Source: Jhaorihella thermophila (GTDB taxonomy: Bacteria > Pseudomonadota > Alphaproteobacteria > Rhodobacterales > Rhodobacteraceae). From it: a stretch of 64,000 bases of DNA. Position 1 is the stretch's first letter. Each line of letters begins with the position of its first letter. Positions 30,674 through 39,206 of the stretch are shown here, in pieces. Both the position numbers and the translations under genes were made by a program. The notes under the pieces were generated by a model, which saw only the letters and a list, made by a program, of their open reading frames with translations, searched no databases and was not told the DNA's origin. The stretch covers positions 1 to 64,000 of the forward strand of contig NZ_FNVD01000004.1 in the NCBI RefSeq assembly GCF_900108275.1. The letters run 5' to 3'.

Positions 30674-31842
30674 CCGCACCGGGATTCGACGCCATCACGT
30701 CCAGCGACCTGTTCTTTGACGACGAACACCACATGCTGCGCGCCCAGCTGCGCCGCTTTGTCGAGGAGGAGATCAAGCCCCATGCCGATGCGTGGGAAGA
30801 CCAGGGCCACACCCCGCGCGATCTGCTGCGACGGATGGGAGAGCTGGGGTTCTTCGGCATCCGCTATCCGCAGGAATACGGCGGGTCGGAGATGGATCAG
30901 CGCGCCACGGTCGTTCTGGCCGAGGAACTGGGCCGCAGCACCTATGCCGGCGTAGCGATCACCGCGCTGGTGCATACCGACATGGCATCGGTCCATATCT
31001 TCAATGCAGGCAACGAGGCGCAAAAGGCGAAATACCTGCCCGGCGTGATCGCGGGCGAGACGATCACGGCGGTCGGCATCACGGAACCCGACGCGGGATC
31101 GGACGTGAAGGGCATCCGCACCACCGCTCGGCGGATGGGCGACCACTATGTGCTGAACGGGGCCAAGACCTTCATCACCAACGGCGTCCTGGGCGATGTC
31201 TACTGCATCGCCGCCAAGACCGATCCGCAGGGGCCGCCCAGCCAGAGCGTGACCATGTTCATCGTGGAAAAGGGGATGGAGGGGTTCACCGTCTCGCGGT
31301 CGCTGAAGAAACACGGCTGGAACAGCTCGGACACGGCTGAGTTGTCCTTTGTCGATGTGCGGGTGCCCGCCGAAAACGTGCTGGGGCAGGAAGGGCGCGG
31401 TTTCTACGAGATCATGAAGAATTTCCAGAACGAACGGCTCGTGCTGGGGGCGATGGCGATGGGAGAGGCGCAGGCGGCGATCGAGATGACGGTGGACTAT
31501 GTCAAGACCCGCCGGGCCTTTGGCGCGCCGCTCTGGGACAAGCAGGTGATCCGCAACCGGCTGGCGGCTCTGGCGGCGCGGGTCGAGGCCGGGCGCGCCC
31601 TGATCTATGCCACCGCCGCCCGGGCGGCGCGCGGCGAGGAGGTCGTGCGCGAGGTGTCTATGATCAAGGCCCTCTGCGGCGAGTTGGTCAACGCGGTGAT
31701 GTATGCCTGTGTGCAATTCCACGGCGGCATGGGCTACATGCGCGAAAGCGCGATCGAGCGCTTGGCGCGCGATGCCCGCGTGCAGGCGATCGGCGGCGGC
31801 GCGACCGAGGTGATGCTGGAAGAAGTCGCCAAGCGGATGTGA
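30670..31842 (+). CDS. acyl-CoA dehydrogenase
   Basis: This is a 390-aa FAD enzyme. N-terminal helices come first, then GITEPDAGSDVKGIRT and GAKTFITNGVLGD in the middle domain, and the C-terminal QFHGGMGYMRESAIERLARDAR. The glutamate in this last block or at the 250-region helix serves as catalytic base. It resembles isovaleryl-/citronellyl-CoA dehydrogenases. ATG at 30670 overlaps the hydratase stop. It probably introduces the double bond that the divergently encoded carboxylase needs. Confidence 0.9.
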   Translation: MTAPGFDAITSSDLFFDDEHHMLRAQLRRFVEEEIKPHADAWEDQGHTPRDLLRRMGELGFFGIRYPQEYGGSEMDQRATVVLAEELGRSTYAGVAITALVHTDMASVHIFNAGNEAQKAKYLPGVIAGETITAVGITEPDAGSDVKGIRTTARRMGDHYVLNGAKTFITNGVLGDVYCIAAKTDPQGPPSQSVTMFIVEKGMEGFTVSRSLKKHGWNSSDTAELSFVDVRVPAENVLGQEGRGFYEIMKNFQNERLVLGAMAMGEAQAAIEMTVDYVKTRRAFGAPLWDKQVIRNRLAALAARVEAGRALIYATAARAARGEEVVREVSMIKALCGELVNAVMYACVQFHGGMGYMRESAIERLARDARVQAIGGGATEVMLEEVAKRM

Positions 31843-31845
31843 CCG

Positions 31846-32844
31846 ATGCGGGCGTGGCGCTTTGCCGGCGGCTTCGGCCGCGACAACCTTGTGCTTGAGC
31901 CGGACGAGACGCCCGAACCCGGCCCCCGCGACGTGTTGCTGGAGATGCGTGCCGCGGCGTTGAACTGGCGCGACCTGGTGGTGATGCGGGGCGAGCATAG
32001 GCGATCCGTCAGGCCGCCGCTGATACCCCTGTCCGACGGGGTCGGCATCGTGATCGCCAAGGGGGAACAGGTAGAGGGGCTCGGGCTCGGCGATCGCGTC
32101 TGCCCGGCCTTCTACCAGCACTGGCAGGGCGGCCCGCCGCCCCCCGATCTGGGCCGGGGGCGTCTTGGCGGGCCGCTGGACGGGGTGCTGGCAACGCACC
32201 GGGTCTTTCCCGCCGACGCCGTGGTACGGGTGCCGGACCACCTGAGCGATCCGCAGGCCGCCACGCTGCCCTGCGCCGGCATCACCGCCTGGAGCGCGCT
32301 GTCGGACCCTGCACCGGTACGGCCCGGCGAAATCGTGCTGATCTTGGGCAGCGGCGGCGTGGCGCTTTTTGCGGTTGTGCTGGCGCGGGCCGCCGGGGCG
32401 CGGGTGATCGTCACCACGTCGTCCTCCGACCGGGCGGCGCGGTTGCGCGAAATGGGTGCCGACCATGTGATCGACCGCCGTACCGTCCCCGACTGGGCGG
32501 GCGCCGACCGGGTGCTGGAACTGGGCGGGGCGGGGACGCTGAACGATTCGGTCCGGGCGGTGCGCACCGGCGGGACGATCATCCTGGTGGGCAATGTCAC
32601 CGGCAACCGGGCGGATCTGTTCCTGCCGCCCGTCCTGACCCGGCGGCTGACGCTGCATTCGGTTTCCTGCGGGCCGGTTTCGGCCCTGCGCGCGCTGGTG
32701 CGGGCCATCGACCGGCATCGCCTTGACCCGGTGATCGGCAGGGTATTTCCCTTCCGCGACGCCCCGGCCGCTTTTGACGCCCTTGAAAGGGGCCGAATTT
32801 TTGGAAAGGTTTGCGTCTCCTGCCAGACGGAGGGTCCCACTTGA
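31846..32844 (+). CDS. MDR-family NAD(P)H oxidoreductase (zinc-independent)
   Basis: This is a 332-aa medium-chain dehydrogenase/reductase. The GroES-like N-terminal half (ALNWRDLVVMRGEH) lacks the structural zinc cysteines. The Rossmann half has ILGSGGVALFAVVLARAAGA, and LREMGADHVIDRR is typical of quinone oxidoreductase-like members. It follows the acyl-CoA dehydrogenase by three bases and overlaps the TetR gene by four. Its role in the pathway may be reduction of an enoyl-CoA or oxidation of an alcohol precursor. Confidence 0.82.
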   Translation: MRAWRFAGGFGRDNLVLEPDETPEPGPRDVLLEMRAAALNWRDLVVMRGEHRRSVRPPLIPLSDGVGIVIAKGEQVEGLGLGDRVCPAFYQHWQGGPPPPDLGRGRLGGPLDGVLATHRVFPADAVVRVPDHLSDPQAATLPCAGITAWSALSDPAPVRPGEIVLILGSGGVALFAVVLARAAGARVIVTTSSSDRAARLREMGADHVIDRRTVPDWAGADRVLELGGAGTLNDSVRAVRTGGTIILVGNVTGNRADLFLPPVLTRRLTLHSVSCGPVSALRALVRAIDRHRLDPVIGRVFPFRDAPAAFDALERGRIFGKVCVSCQTEGPT

Positions 32845-33437
32845 CCGAAACACCTGTGAAACCGCGCCACAAGACGCCCAAGGCCGCCGCCGCCCGGCAG
32901 GAAATCCTGTCGGTCGCCGCGCGCAAGATGCGGCAGGTGGGCTATGCCGAGATGTCCCTGCGCGATCTCGCCGCCGAGGTGGGGATGAAGGCGGGCAGCC
33001 TCTACTATCACTTCCCCTCCAAGGACGCCTTGGCGACCGAAGTCATGCGGCTGGGGGTCGAGATGGTCCAGCAGGCGGTGCGCGCGGCGTTGCAGGATTG
33101 CGCGGACGCCGCACCGCGCGACCGGGTGATCGTGGCGATGCGCGTGCATCTGGACACGCTGCTGTCGGCCAGCGACTTTTCTTCGGCGCATATCCGCTGC
33201 TATCCCTTCGTGCCCGAAACGGTGCGGGCCGAGCTGACCGCCGTGCGCCGGGCCTATGACCGCGACTGGAACGACCTGATTGCCGCATGGCTGGGAGAGC
33301 CGCCTGATGCGGCACGGGTGCGGGATATGCGCCACGCACTGCTGGGGGCGCTGAACTGGTCGCTGGAATGGTTCGATCCGGCCCGCGACAGCGTCGAGGC
33401 CTATGTCGCCTCGCTGACCGAACTGTTGCCGCAATAG
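32841..33437 (+). CDS. TetR family regulator of the acyl-CoA island
   Basis: This is a 198-aa protein, start TTG at 32841 overlapping the preceding stop (TTGA) with CGGAGGG upstream; GTG at 32856 is an alternative. The HTH reads MSLRDLAAEVGMKAGSLYYHFPSKDAL (seen as EVGMKAGSLYYHFPSK, about residues 38-60). Its C-terminal domain probably senses an acyl-CoA. It is inside the operon and the divergent spacer at 29750-29845 carries a fitting inverted repeat. Confidence 0.88.
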   Translation: MTETPVKPRHKTPKAAAARQEILSVAARKMRQVGYAEMSLRDLAAEVGMKAGSLYYHFPSKDALATEVMRLGVEMVQQAVRAALQDCADAAPRDRVIVAMRVHLDTLLSASDFSSAHIRCYPFVPETVRAELTAVRRAYDRDWNDLIAAWLGEPPDAARVRDMRHALLGALNWSLEWFDPARDSVEAYVASLTELLPQ

Positions 33438-33446
33438 GAGAGTCCC

Positions 33447-34319
33447 ATGCCGCTGCCCCCGCACCCGTTCGGAACCTGGCTGTTCGTGCCGGGGGACGAT
33501 GCGAAGAAACTGGCCAAGGCATCGGCCTGCGGCGCGGACGTGGTGATCTTCGATCTCGAGGACGCGGTTGCCCCGGCGCGCAAGGATGTCGCGCGGTCGC
33601 TGACGCTCGCCGCCTTGCGGCGGCGGGAGGGGGGGCCGGCGCGCTATGTTCGCGTGAATGAACTGTCTTCGGGCCGGACGGCAGAGGACGTGGGCGAAAC
33701 CATCGACGGTTGCCCCGATGGCTATGTTCTGCCGAAATGCGAAGGCCCCGAGGATATCGAGGCGCTGGCGGCGATGATCCGGGCGCACCGGTCCGACCCG
33801 CAGCCGGGGATCGTCGCGATCAGCACCGAAACCGCGCGCGCGGTGCGCAACCTGATGCGGCTGGACTGGGCGCACCCGATGCTGGTGGGCCTGGCTTGGG
33901 GCGGCGAGGATCTGCAAGCCGACCTCGGCGCGCGGTCGAATCGGGGCGAGAGCGGGGAATACCTGTCGCCCTTCGTGCTGGCCCGCGATCTGGCGTTGCT
34001 GGTGGCGCGCGATGCCGGGGTGCTGGCGATCGACGCGGTTTATACCGATTTCCGGGACGTCGCCGGCCTGCGAGGCGAGACGCAACAGTCCCGCCGGCTG
34101 GGGTTCGACGGCAAGATGGCGATTCACCCCGCGCAGCTGCCGGTCATCCGCGAATGCCTGTCGCCGGATGCGGACGAACTGGACTGGGCCCGCCGCGTGG
34201 TCGCGCTGCTCGAAGCCTCCGGGACGGGTGTTGCGGAACTGGACGGCAAGATGCTGGACCGGCCGCACCTGACCCTGGCGCGACGGATCCTCGGTCGTGG
34301 GGCGGGTGGAAACGGTTGA
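33447..34319 (+). CDS. CitE-like (HpcH/HpaI family) acyl-CoA lyase
   Basis: This is a 290-aa TIM-barrel of the CitE/malyl-CoA/citramalyl-CoA lyase family. It opens with the family N-terminus TWLFVPGDDAKKLAKA, then VVIFDLEDAVAP with Mg-binding acids, VLPKCEGPEDIEAL, and GFDGKMAIHPAQLPVI near the C-terminus. Such enzymes make or cleave 3-hydroxy-3-carboxylic CoA thioesters or act as thioesterases. It replaces the HMG-CoA lyase one would expect beside a methylcrotonyl-CoA-type carboxylase, so it is a likely cleavage step of the island's pathway. Confidence 0.85.
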   Translation: MPLPPHPFGTWLFVPGDDAKKLAKASACGADVVIFDLEDAVAPARKDVARSLTLAALRRREGGPARYVRVNELSSGRTAEDVGETIDGCPDGYVLPKCEGPEDIEALAAMIRAHRSDPQPGIVAISTETARAVRNLMRLDWAHPMLVGLAWGGEDLQADLGARSNRGESGEYLSPFVLARDLALLVARDAGVLAIDAVYTDFRDVAGLRGETQQSRRLGFDGKMAIHPAQLPVIRECLSPDADELDWARRVVALLEASGTGVAELDGKMLDRPHLTLARRILGRGAGGNG

Positions 34320-34349
34320 CATCGCGCCGCCGCTCGCCGCCTGTCTGGG

Positions 34350-34640
34350 CAACCGCCGCCGCCGATCCCGCAGGAGGCGGTGTTCCAAGCCCGGCGCGAG
34401 ATCGCGGGCATTCACGTCTCGGACGCGATGGAACGCTACATGGCCGATCTGGTCCATGCCACGCGACAGCCGGGTTCGTTCGGCCCCGACCTTGGCCGCT
34501 GGATCGAGATCGGCGCCAGCCCGCGCGCGTCGCTGGCGCTGGACAGATGCGGGCGCGCCCATGCCTGGCTGCGGGGGCGCGATTATGTCGATACGCTGGA
34601 CATTCGCGCCATCGCGCCCAACGTATTCCGCCACCGGCTG
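34350..34640 (+). pseudogene. C-terminal fragment of a MoxR-type AAA+ ATPase
   Basis: A frame running through GTG at 34380 reads FQARREIAGIHVSDAMERYM, then ADLVHATRQPGSFGPDLGRW, IEIGASPRASLALDRCGRA and RDYVDTLDIRAIAPNVFRHRL. This is the C-terminal lid of MoxR ATPases (IxxGASPRAS, then VxPxDIxxIAPxVLRHRL). Walker A/B and the N-terminal 200 residues are absent. The homology stops at about 34640, where a cytochrome fragment begins in another frame. Confidence 0.75.
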
Positions 34641-34944
34641 CGGCAAGAAATACGACCCCCAGACGCGCCGCTATGCCTCCTCCGAGGTCGAGATGGGCGT
34701 GGGCTGTCAGGCTTGCCACGGCCCCGGATCGCGCCATGTGGACTGGGCCGAACGCAACCGGGAGACACCCGTCGCTCCGCCCGAGCATTACGGGTTCACG
34801 ATGGATTTTGCCATTGCCGGGACCGAGGCCCTGATCCGGCAATGCGCCGGCCGGCATAGTCGGGATAGCTGGCCGCATCCGCTTCGCATGAAGCATGATG
34901 GGTCGATTACGACGGCAACGGGCGGCAGGAGCAGGAATCGCTGA
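34639..34944 (+). pseudogene. fragment of a multihaem cytochrome c (C554-like)
   Basis: In a second frame the sequence reads KKYDPQTRRYASSEVEMGVG then CQACHGPGSRHVDWAERNRE. CQACH at 34705-34719 is a haem site, and the context matches C554/tetrahaem families (EMGVGCQACHGPG). A following RQCAGRHSR looks like a decayed CAACHSR haem site. The start and the rest of the gene are missing. It is fused by deletion to the MoxR remnant. Confidence 0.65.
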
Positions 34945-35040
34945 GCGGGCAGACGCGGACCGCGTTCGCCCAAAGGCCGCAATCGGACCGACCAACAGAA
35001 AGAAACAGGAACGGAGTCCACATCTGAACGGCCCGGATCA

Positions 35041-35067
35041 GGGGGCAACGTCGGGGCCGTTGCCCCG
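35041..35067. terminator. stem-loop after the oxygenase-reductase operon
   Basis: GGGGCAACG-tcggggc-CGTTGCCCC has perfect nine-base arms and lies about 30 bases past the stop of the minus-strand reductase gene. No T run follows on the minus strand, so it may protect the 3' end or act with Rho. Confidence 0.4.
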
Positions 35068-35094
35068 CTCCGGGGAACGGGCTCCGACGCCGTG

Positions 35095-36162
35095 CTACTC
35101 CCCGTTCGCGAACCTCAGCGCGATCCGGTCGGATTTCGCAACCGCCTGACAGGCCAGGACGTCGCCGCGGGCGATGTCGGCATCCTCCAGCGCCATGCGG
35201 GCGCGCATGTGAACCACTCCCTCGGTCAGCCGCGCGCGGCAGGCGCCGCAGACCCCGGACTGGCAGGCAAAGGGCGGGGTAAGTCCGGCCGCGCGGGCCG
35301 CGTCCAGGATCGTCTGGCCGGGTGCGATCGGCACGTCGCGGGTCTCGGCGCCCAGCGTGATGCGCGCGGTGGCCGAGACGCCGGGGGCGTCGTCTGCGGG
35401 CGCGGCGGCGGTGTCGCCGAAACTTTCCATATGGATACGAGTGGCCGGCACATCGAGCGCCATCAGCGCCTCGCGGACGCTGGCGTTCATGCCGCCGGGG
35501 CCGCAGATCCAATATTGGGCGTCCTGCGCCACCGGCGGCGTTTCCTCGATCGCCGTCCTTATGGCTTCGGCGTCGATCCGCCCCCGGCGCCAGGGGCTGA
35601 ACCAGCTCAGGAGCGATTGCGACGACAGCACATGGCGGAGGGTGAACCGATCGGGATGGGCCTCGGCCAGCCCGGCCAGCTCTCCGCGGAACAGGATCTC
35701 ACGCTCGGACCGATTGCCATAGAACAGATGCGCCACCGAATGCGGTTCGTTCCGCAGCATGTCATGGATCATGGCAAAGAGCGGCGTGATCCCGCTGCCG
35801 CCGGCAAAGAAGTAATGCGTGCGCCGCGCCGTGGCGCGGGGGACGAGCGTAAAGCCGCCAAAGGGGGGCATGATCTCGACCACATCGCCGGGGCGCAGGG
35901 CATCGCCGATATGGTTCGACACGATCCCGCCCTCGACCCGTTTGACGGTGATTCGCAGACACTCGCCCGGCGGATTGGAGATCGTGTAGCAGCGCCGCTG
36001 CTCGCCGCCATTCAGGTCAAGGCGCAGGGTCAGGTGCTGCCCGGCGGTCCAGCGGAAGGTTTCGGCCAGATGCGCGGGAACGTCGAAGACGACGCTGGTG
36101 GCGCGGCCGCCGATCTCGGGCTGGACGTCGGCAACGATGAGGGGGTGAAAGTCTCCGGTCAT
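35095..36162 (-). CDS. flavin/[2Fe-2S] oxygenase reductase (PaaE/GbcB-like)
   Basis: This is a 355-aa electron-transfer protein. The FAD-binding domain has RCYTISNPPG and the NAD(P)-binding domain FAGGSGITPLFAM and CGPGGMNASV; the C-terminal plant-type ferredoxin domain carries CQSGVCGACRARL plus the distant Cys in LACQAV. This order matches reductases of Rieske oxygenases such as glycine betaine or carnitine monooxygenase. It ends the minus-strand operon holding a Rieske alpha subunit and should feed that enzyme electrons. Confidence 0.9.
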   Translation of the reverse strand: MTGDFHPLIVADVQPEIGGRATSVVFDVPAHLAETFRWTAGQHLTLRLDLNGGEQRRCYTISNPPGECLRITVKRVEGGIVSNHIGDALRPGDVVEIMPPFGGFTLVPRATARRTHYFFAGGSGITPLFAMIHDMLRNEPHSVAHLFYGNRSEREILFRGELAGLAEAHPDRFTLRHVLSSQSLLSWFSPWRRGRIDAEAIRTAIEETPPVAQDAQYWICGPGGMNASVREALMALDVPATRIHMESFGDTAAAPADDAPGVSATARITLGAETRDVPIAPGQTILDAARAAGLTPPFACQSGVCGACRARLTEGVVHMRARMALEDADIARGDVLACQAVAKSDRIALRFANGE

Positions 36163-36173
36163 CGGTGTTCCTT

Positions 36174-36395
36174 TCAGGTGTAGAGAGCGAGACCACCCCA
36201 AAGGGCGGCGAGGATTGCGATGGCCAGGGCAAAGGCCCAGGCGGGCGGCGCGTAGCCGGTGAGCCACATCGTCGCGTAGTCGGCGGCCAGCCACAGGACG
36301 ATCCAGACGGCCCAGACGGCCAACGATGCGCCGGTCAGAGAGAGCCAGACGAAGCTGCCGAGAAAGGCGGCGTTCAGCAGAAGGAAGAGGATCAT
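36174..36395 (-). CDS. small membrane protein, two transmembrane segments
   Basis: This is a 73-aa hydrophobic protein beginning MILFLLLNAAFLGSFVWLSL. It has two or three membrane helices (about residues 1-20, 24-42 and 51-70) and a short loop ATMWLTGYAPPAW. It sits 11 bases before the reductase start, in the same operon. No named family is evident. A second small membrane protein is found at the other end of the operon. Confidence 0.7.
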   Translation of the reverse strand: MILFLLLNAAFLGSFVWLSLTGASLAVWAVWIVLWLAADYATMWLTGYAPPAWAFALAIAILAALWGGLALYT

Positions 36396-36402
36396 GCACG
36401 CC

Positions 36403-36882
36403 TCACCGATAGTCCATGGTGGTTTCGAGCTGGCGGATCACCCAGCGTCCGCGAAGTCGGACCAGGGTGAAACGGTCGGTCTGCACCATCTGCCCCGAAT
36501 GGCCGTTCCATTCGTATTCGACGGTGGTGACGGCGGTCGCAGCGGCCCCGTCATCGGTGATCTCGGCGTCGATCTTCGGCGCGGAGCGGGATGCCTCCGC
36601 ATACCCGTTCATGGCCTCCGCCATCTCTGGCATGTCCTTCCAGTCGGGCAGTTTCGCCCAATCCGAGACGGCATAGGAATAGGGCTCGCCGGCCTGTTGT
36701 CCGGCATACAGAATGGTGATGGAGTGGGTGGCCTCGGGGTGCCAGTCCCTCCAGTTGCCGCCGGTATCGGCTGCCGCGTAGTAGCGCCGGACCACCTCCT
36801 CGGGGGTAGCGGACGTTGCCGCATAAGCCAGCCCGGCGGCCACGATCAGGCCGGCCAGAACGGCAAGGATTCGCTGCTTCAT
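36403..36882 (-). CDS. exported NTF2-like (SnoaL-type) protein
   Basis: This is a 159-aa protein with a signal peptide or N-terminal anchor (MKQRILAVLAGLIVAAGLAYA). The mature part starts with an NTF2-fold helix (TPEEVVRRYYAAADTGGNWRDW) and ends in strands typical of the fold (QTDRFTLVRLRGRWVIRQLE, seen as RWVIRQLETTMD). No catalytic residues can be assigned. It overlaps the ABC membrane-domain gene by four bases and precedes the small membrane protein by seven, so it is part of the oxygenase operon. Confidence 0.72.
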   Translation of the reverse strand: MKQRILAVLAGLIVAAGLAYAATSATPEEVVRRYYAAADTGGNWRDWHPEATHSITILYAGQQAGEPYSYAVSDWAKLPDWKDMPEMAEAMNGYAEASRSAPKIDAEITDDGAAATAVTTVEYEWNGHSGQMVQTDRFTLVRLRGRWVIRQLETTMDYR

Positions 36883-37769
36883 CGGATGTTCCCTGGGGTG
36901 TTGATGCGCGCGGTGACTTCGCTCAGCCGCGACAGGGATTGCAGGGTCGCCGGCAGGATCAGGGCACCTTCGACGAAATCCCACGAATAGGTGACGATCG
37001 AGAACACTCTGCCGGCGGTGATCTCGATTTCGCGCGTGGCGAACCACAGGTTGAACAGGACCGAACCCAGAAGGGCGGTGAAGATCAGCCCGTAGACCAG
37101 GCCTTCGGTGTCCGAGACGCGGATTTCGCATCGACGCAGCGCCAGCAGATGCGCCCCCAGCCGGGGAATGGAGCGGCCTTCCAGAACCTGCACCTGGCGT
37201 TCGGCCTCTTCGTTGAGCGCCCGGTTGAGGCGATAGAATCGCCCATGCGCCAGGCCATAAATGGTCAGGGTGACCAGCGCGGCGGCCGCGGCCGTGCCTG
37301 CCAGCGCGGGATGAAAGCCGAACAGGATGACGACCGCCGCAAATGTCCGGAACAGGGCGGTCATGGCCTCGGGCAGTTCGGTTTCAAGAAAGTCCACCAG
37401 CTCGCGGCCCATGCCAAGGCGCGCGCTGAGCCGCGAGACCGGAAGGTCCGACGAGCGCCGGGCCAGATCCTTGCCCAGTTCAACGCGCATGACCCCATAG
37501 GCGCGCGTATCGAAAACCCGCCGCAGGGTGCCCAGCAGGATCAGCACCGCCAAGGCGACGGCAAGCTGGACGAACGCGGCCGTGTCACCGCCCGTCAGCC
37601 CGTCGATGGCCCGCCCGATCAGAAGCGGGATCAACGCGAACAACGCGATTTCCATCAGCGTCATGGCCCATGTGCCGAGGATGCGCGGCCAGAAGGCCGC
37701 GAACAGGCTGCCAAGGGTCAACGGCCGGCCCCGCAGGGGGCCGGTCCGCCGCGGCTTGCCAAGGGTCAT
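36879..37769 (-). CDS. ABC exporter-type six-helix membrane domain without ATPase
   Basis: This is a 296-aa protein resembling only the transmembrane half of a type-IV ABC exporter. It has TWAMTLMEIALFALIPLLIGRAIDGLTG at the start (seen as IPLLIGRAIDGLTG), further helices at about residues 60-85, 135-180 and 225-275, and intracellular-loop text RRSSDLPVSRLSARLGMG. No Walker A, signature or Walker B follows; the protein ends after the sixth helix. It overlaps the Rieske oxygenase gene by four bases. It may be a membrane partner or sensor rather than a pump, or may use an ATPase from elsewhere. Confidence 0.75.
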   Translation of the reverse strand: MTLGKPRRTGPLRGRPLTLGSLFAAFWPRILGTWAMTLMEIALFALIPLLIGRAIDGLTGGDTAAFVQLAVALAVLILLGTLRRVFDTRAYGVMRVELGKDLARRSSDLPVSRLSARLGMGRELVDFLETELPEAMTALFRTFAAVVILFGFHPALAGTAAAAALVTLTIYGLAHGRFYRLNRALNEEAERQVQVLEGRSIPRLGAHLLALRRCEIRVSDTEGLVYGLIFTALLGSVLFNLWFATREIEITAGRVFSIVTYSWDFVEGALILPATLQSLSRLSEVTARINTPGNIR

Positions 37770-38932
37770 TCGCCGGAAGCCTCCTGCGCGGCCATGAAGT
37801 CCAGCACCACCTGCTGGTGCATGATGATCGGGCTTTCGCCGCTGGCGGCGGGGCCGATCTCCAGATAGGGGCTGGCCAGGGATTTCTGCTGCTGCTCGCA
37901 GGCATAGACGTCTTCGGCGGTGAAATCGCCCGAGGCCATCGGGTCATCTTCGCCTGCCACGTCGTCGCCCTGATATTTCGGGCCGCCGAACTTGCGCCAG
38001 AACCCGTAGGAGGACCAGCTTTGCCGGGAGAATTCCCAGGACGAGGCATTGGCAAGCTTGGTGCGGTTCTCCACCCGCGTGAGATCCGGCGCCAGCGGGG
38101 TGACGATGAAGATGTTCCAGCTGTCCTCACTGCCCGCCAGCCCGATGCCGGGAAAGAGCATCGGCACCCAGGCGCCCACATGGGGCCTTGGGATCACCCG
38201 CGGGGTGGGCAGGTTCTTTTCCAGATCGCGGGCGTAATCTGGCGACGGTGGCTCCCAGAAATGGTAATGCGGACCCTTCTAGCCATATTCGGCGCGGGCG
38301 TGGTCATACATGTGCAGCGTGTTCGAATGCAGGTGGCTCAGGTGATAGACGTCGATGTAGTTCTCGACCACGATCTTCCAGTTGGCGCGGATCTCGTAAG
38401 TCTGCCGGGCCTCTTCGTATTCCACCAGTTCCTCTGGCCTGTGCGGTCCCAGAAGCGGATCGACAGGCCCGAACCACTCGGCGAGGCTGGGGGCAATCGG
38501 GTCGGGGTGGACGAAGATCATGCCGCGCCAGACATCGACGCTGGCGGGCCTCAGCCCCAGGCAGGACTTGTCGATCCCGTTCGGGTATTCGCGGTCCTCG
38601 TCAGGGACAGAGATCAGGTTTCCCTCGAGGTCATAGGTCCAGTCGTGATACGGGCAGGTCAGCGCCTTCTGCGTCTTGCCCACGGCGCGGATCAGCTGTG
38701 TGCCGCGATGGCGGCAGATGTTGTGAAAGGCGCGCAGGCGCCGGTCGCGGCCCATCACCACGAAGATGTTGTTCAGCCCCGCCTGGACCGAGATGTAATG
38801 ACCCGGTGCGGGGACATCCTCGGCCAGGCCGGCATAGCGCCAGCTGCGGGAAAAGATCAGCCGCTGTTCGCGGTCGAACCAGTCCTGCGAGGTATAGGCC
38901 TCGGCGGGCAGGCGGTGATACATGCGGGTCAT
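37766..38932 (-). pseudogene. Rieske aromatic/amine oxygenase alpha subunit split by an in-frame TAG
   Basis: Both halves lie in one frame. Residues 1-217 hold the Rieske site (CRH, then CPYHDW) and the mononuclear-iron motif NYIDVYHLSHLH. A TAG at 38281-38279 is codon 218. After it the frame continues KGPHYHFWEPPSPDYARD and 170 codons with normal family sequence (DVYACEQQQKSL) to 37766. One base change would restore a 388-aa protein of normal length. ATG at 38932 follows GAGG; a TTG at 38950 is an alternative. The family includes glycine betaine and carnitine monooxygenases. Confidence 0.85.
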
Positions 38933-38942
38933 GGGCAGTTCC

Positions 38943-39206
38943 TCAGACAAGCCAGGGGGCGTATTGGGGGAAGAGGCTGGCCGCGATCATCATGGCGCCG
39001 AAGAGCGCCCACAGGATCACCACGAACCAGAACAGAAACGGGTCTTCGGCGCGGTCGATCTCGAACACCAGAAAGGTCTGGCCGGATTGGACTGCCGGAA
39101 CCAGCCACCACAGGAACACCAGACCCCAGACCCAGTAGAGGCCGAACCAGGCCGCGACGAGCAGAATGGGCAGGGCAATGTAGTTGATGATCCGTTCGCG
39201 GGTCAT
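38943..39206 (-). CDS. small membrane protein, two transmembrane segments
   Basis: This is an 87-aa protein with helices at about residues 8-38 (YIALPILLVAAWFGLYWVWG) and 58-85 (FLFWFVVILWALFGAMMIAA). It overlaps the TetR gene by four bases and ends 10 bases before the Rieske oxygenase ATG, so it is translated with the oxygenase. I know no characterised homologue. Its constant position suggests a membrane anchor or substrate-access role for the oxygenase. Confidence 0.7.
   Translation of the reverse strand: MTRERIINYIALPILLVAAWFGLYWVWGLVFLWWLVPAVQSGQTFLVFEIDRAEDPFLFWFVVILWALFGAMMIAASLFPQYAPWLV

Noticed and set aside
38279-38281. TAG as pyrrolysine or programmed read-through codon
   Set aside because: No pyl genes, suppressor tRNA or stimulatory structure is visible here; a point mutation or sequencing error is simpler.
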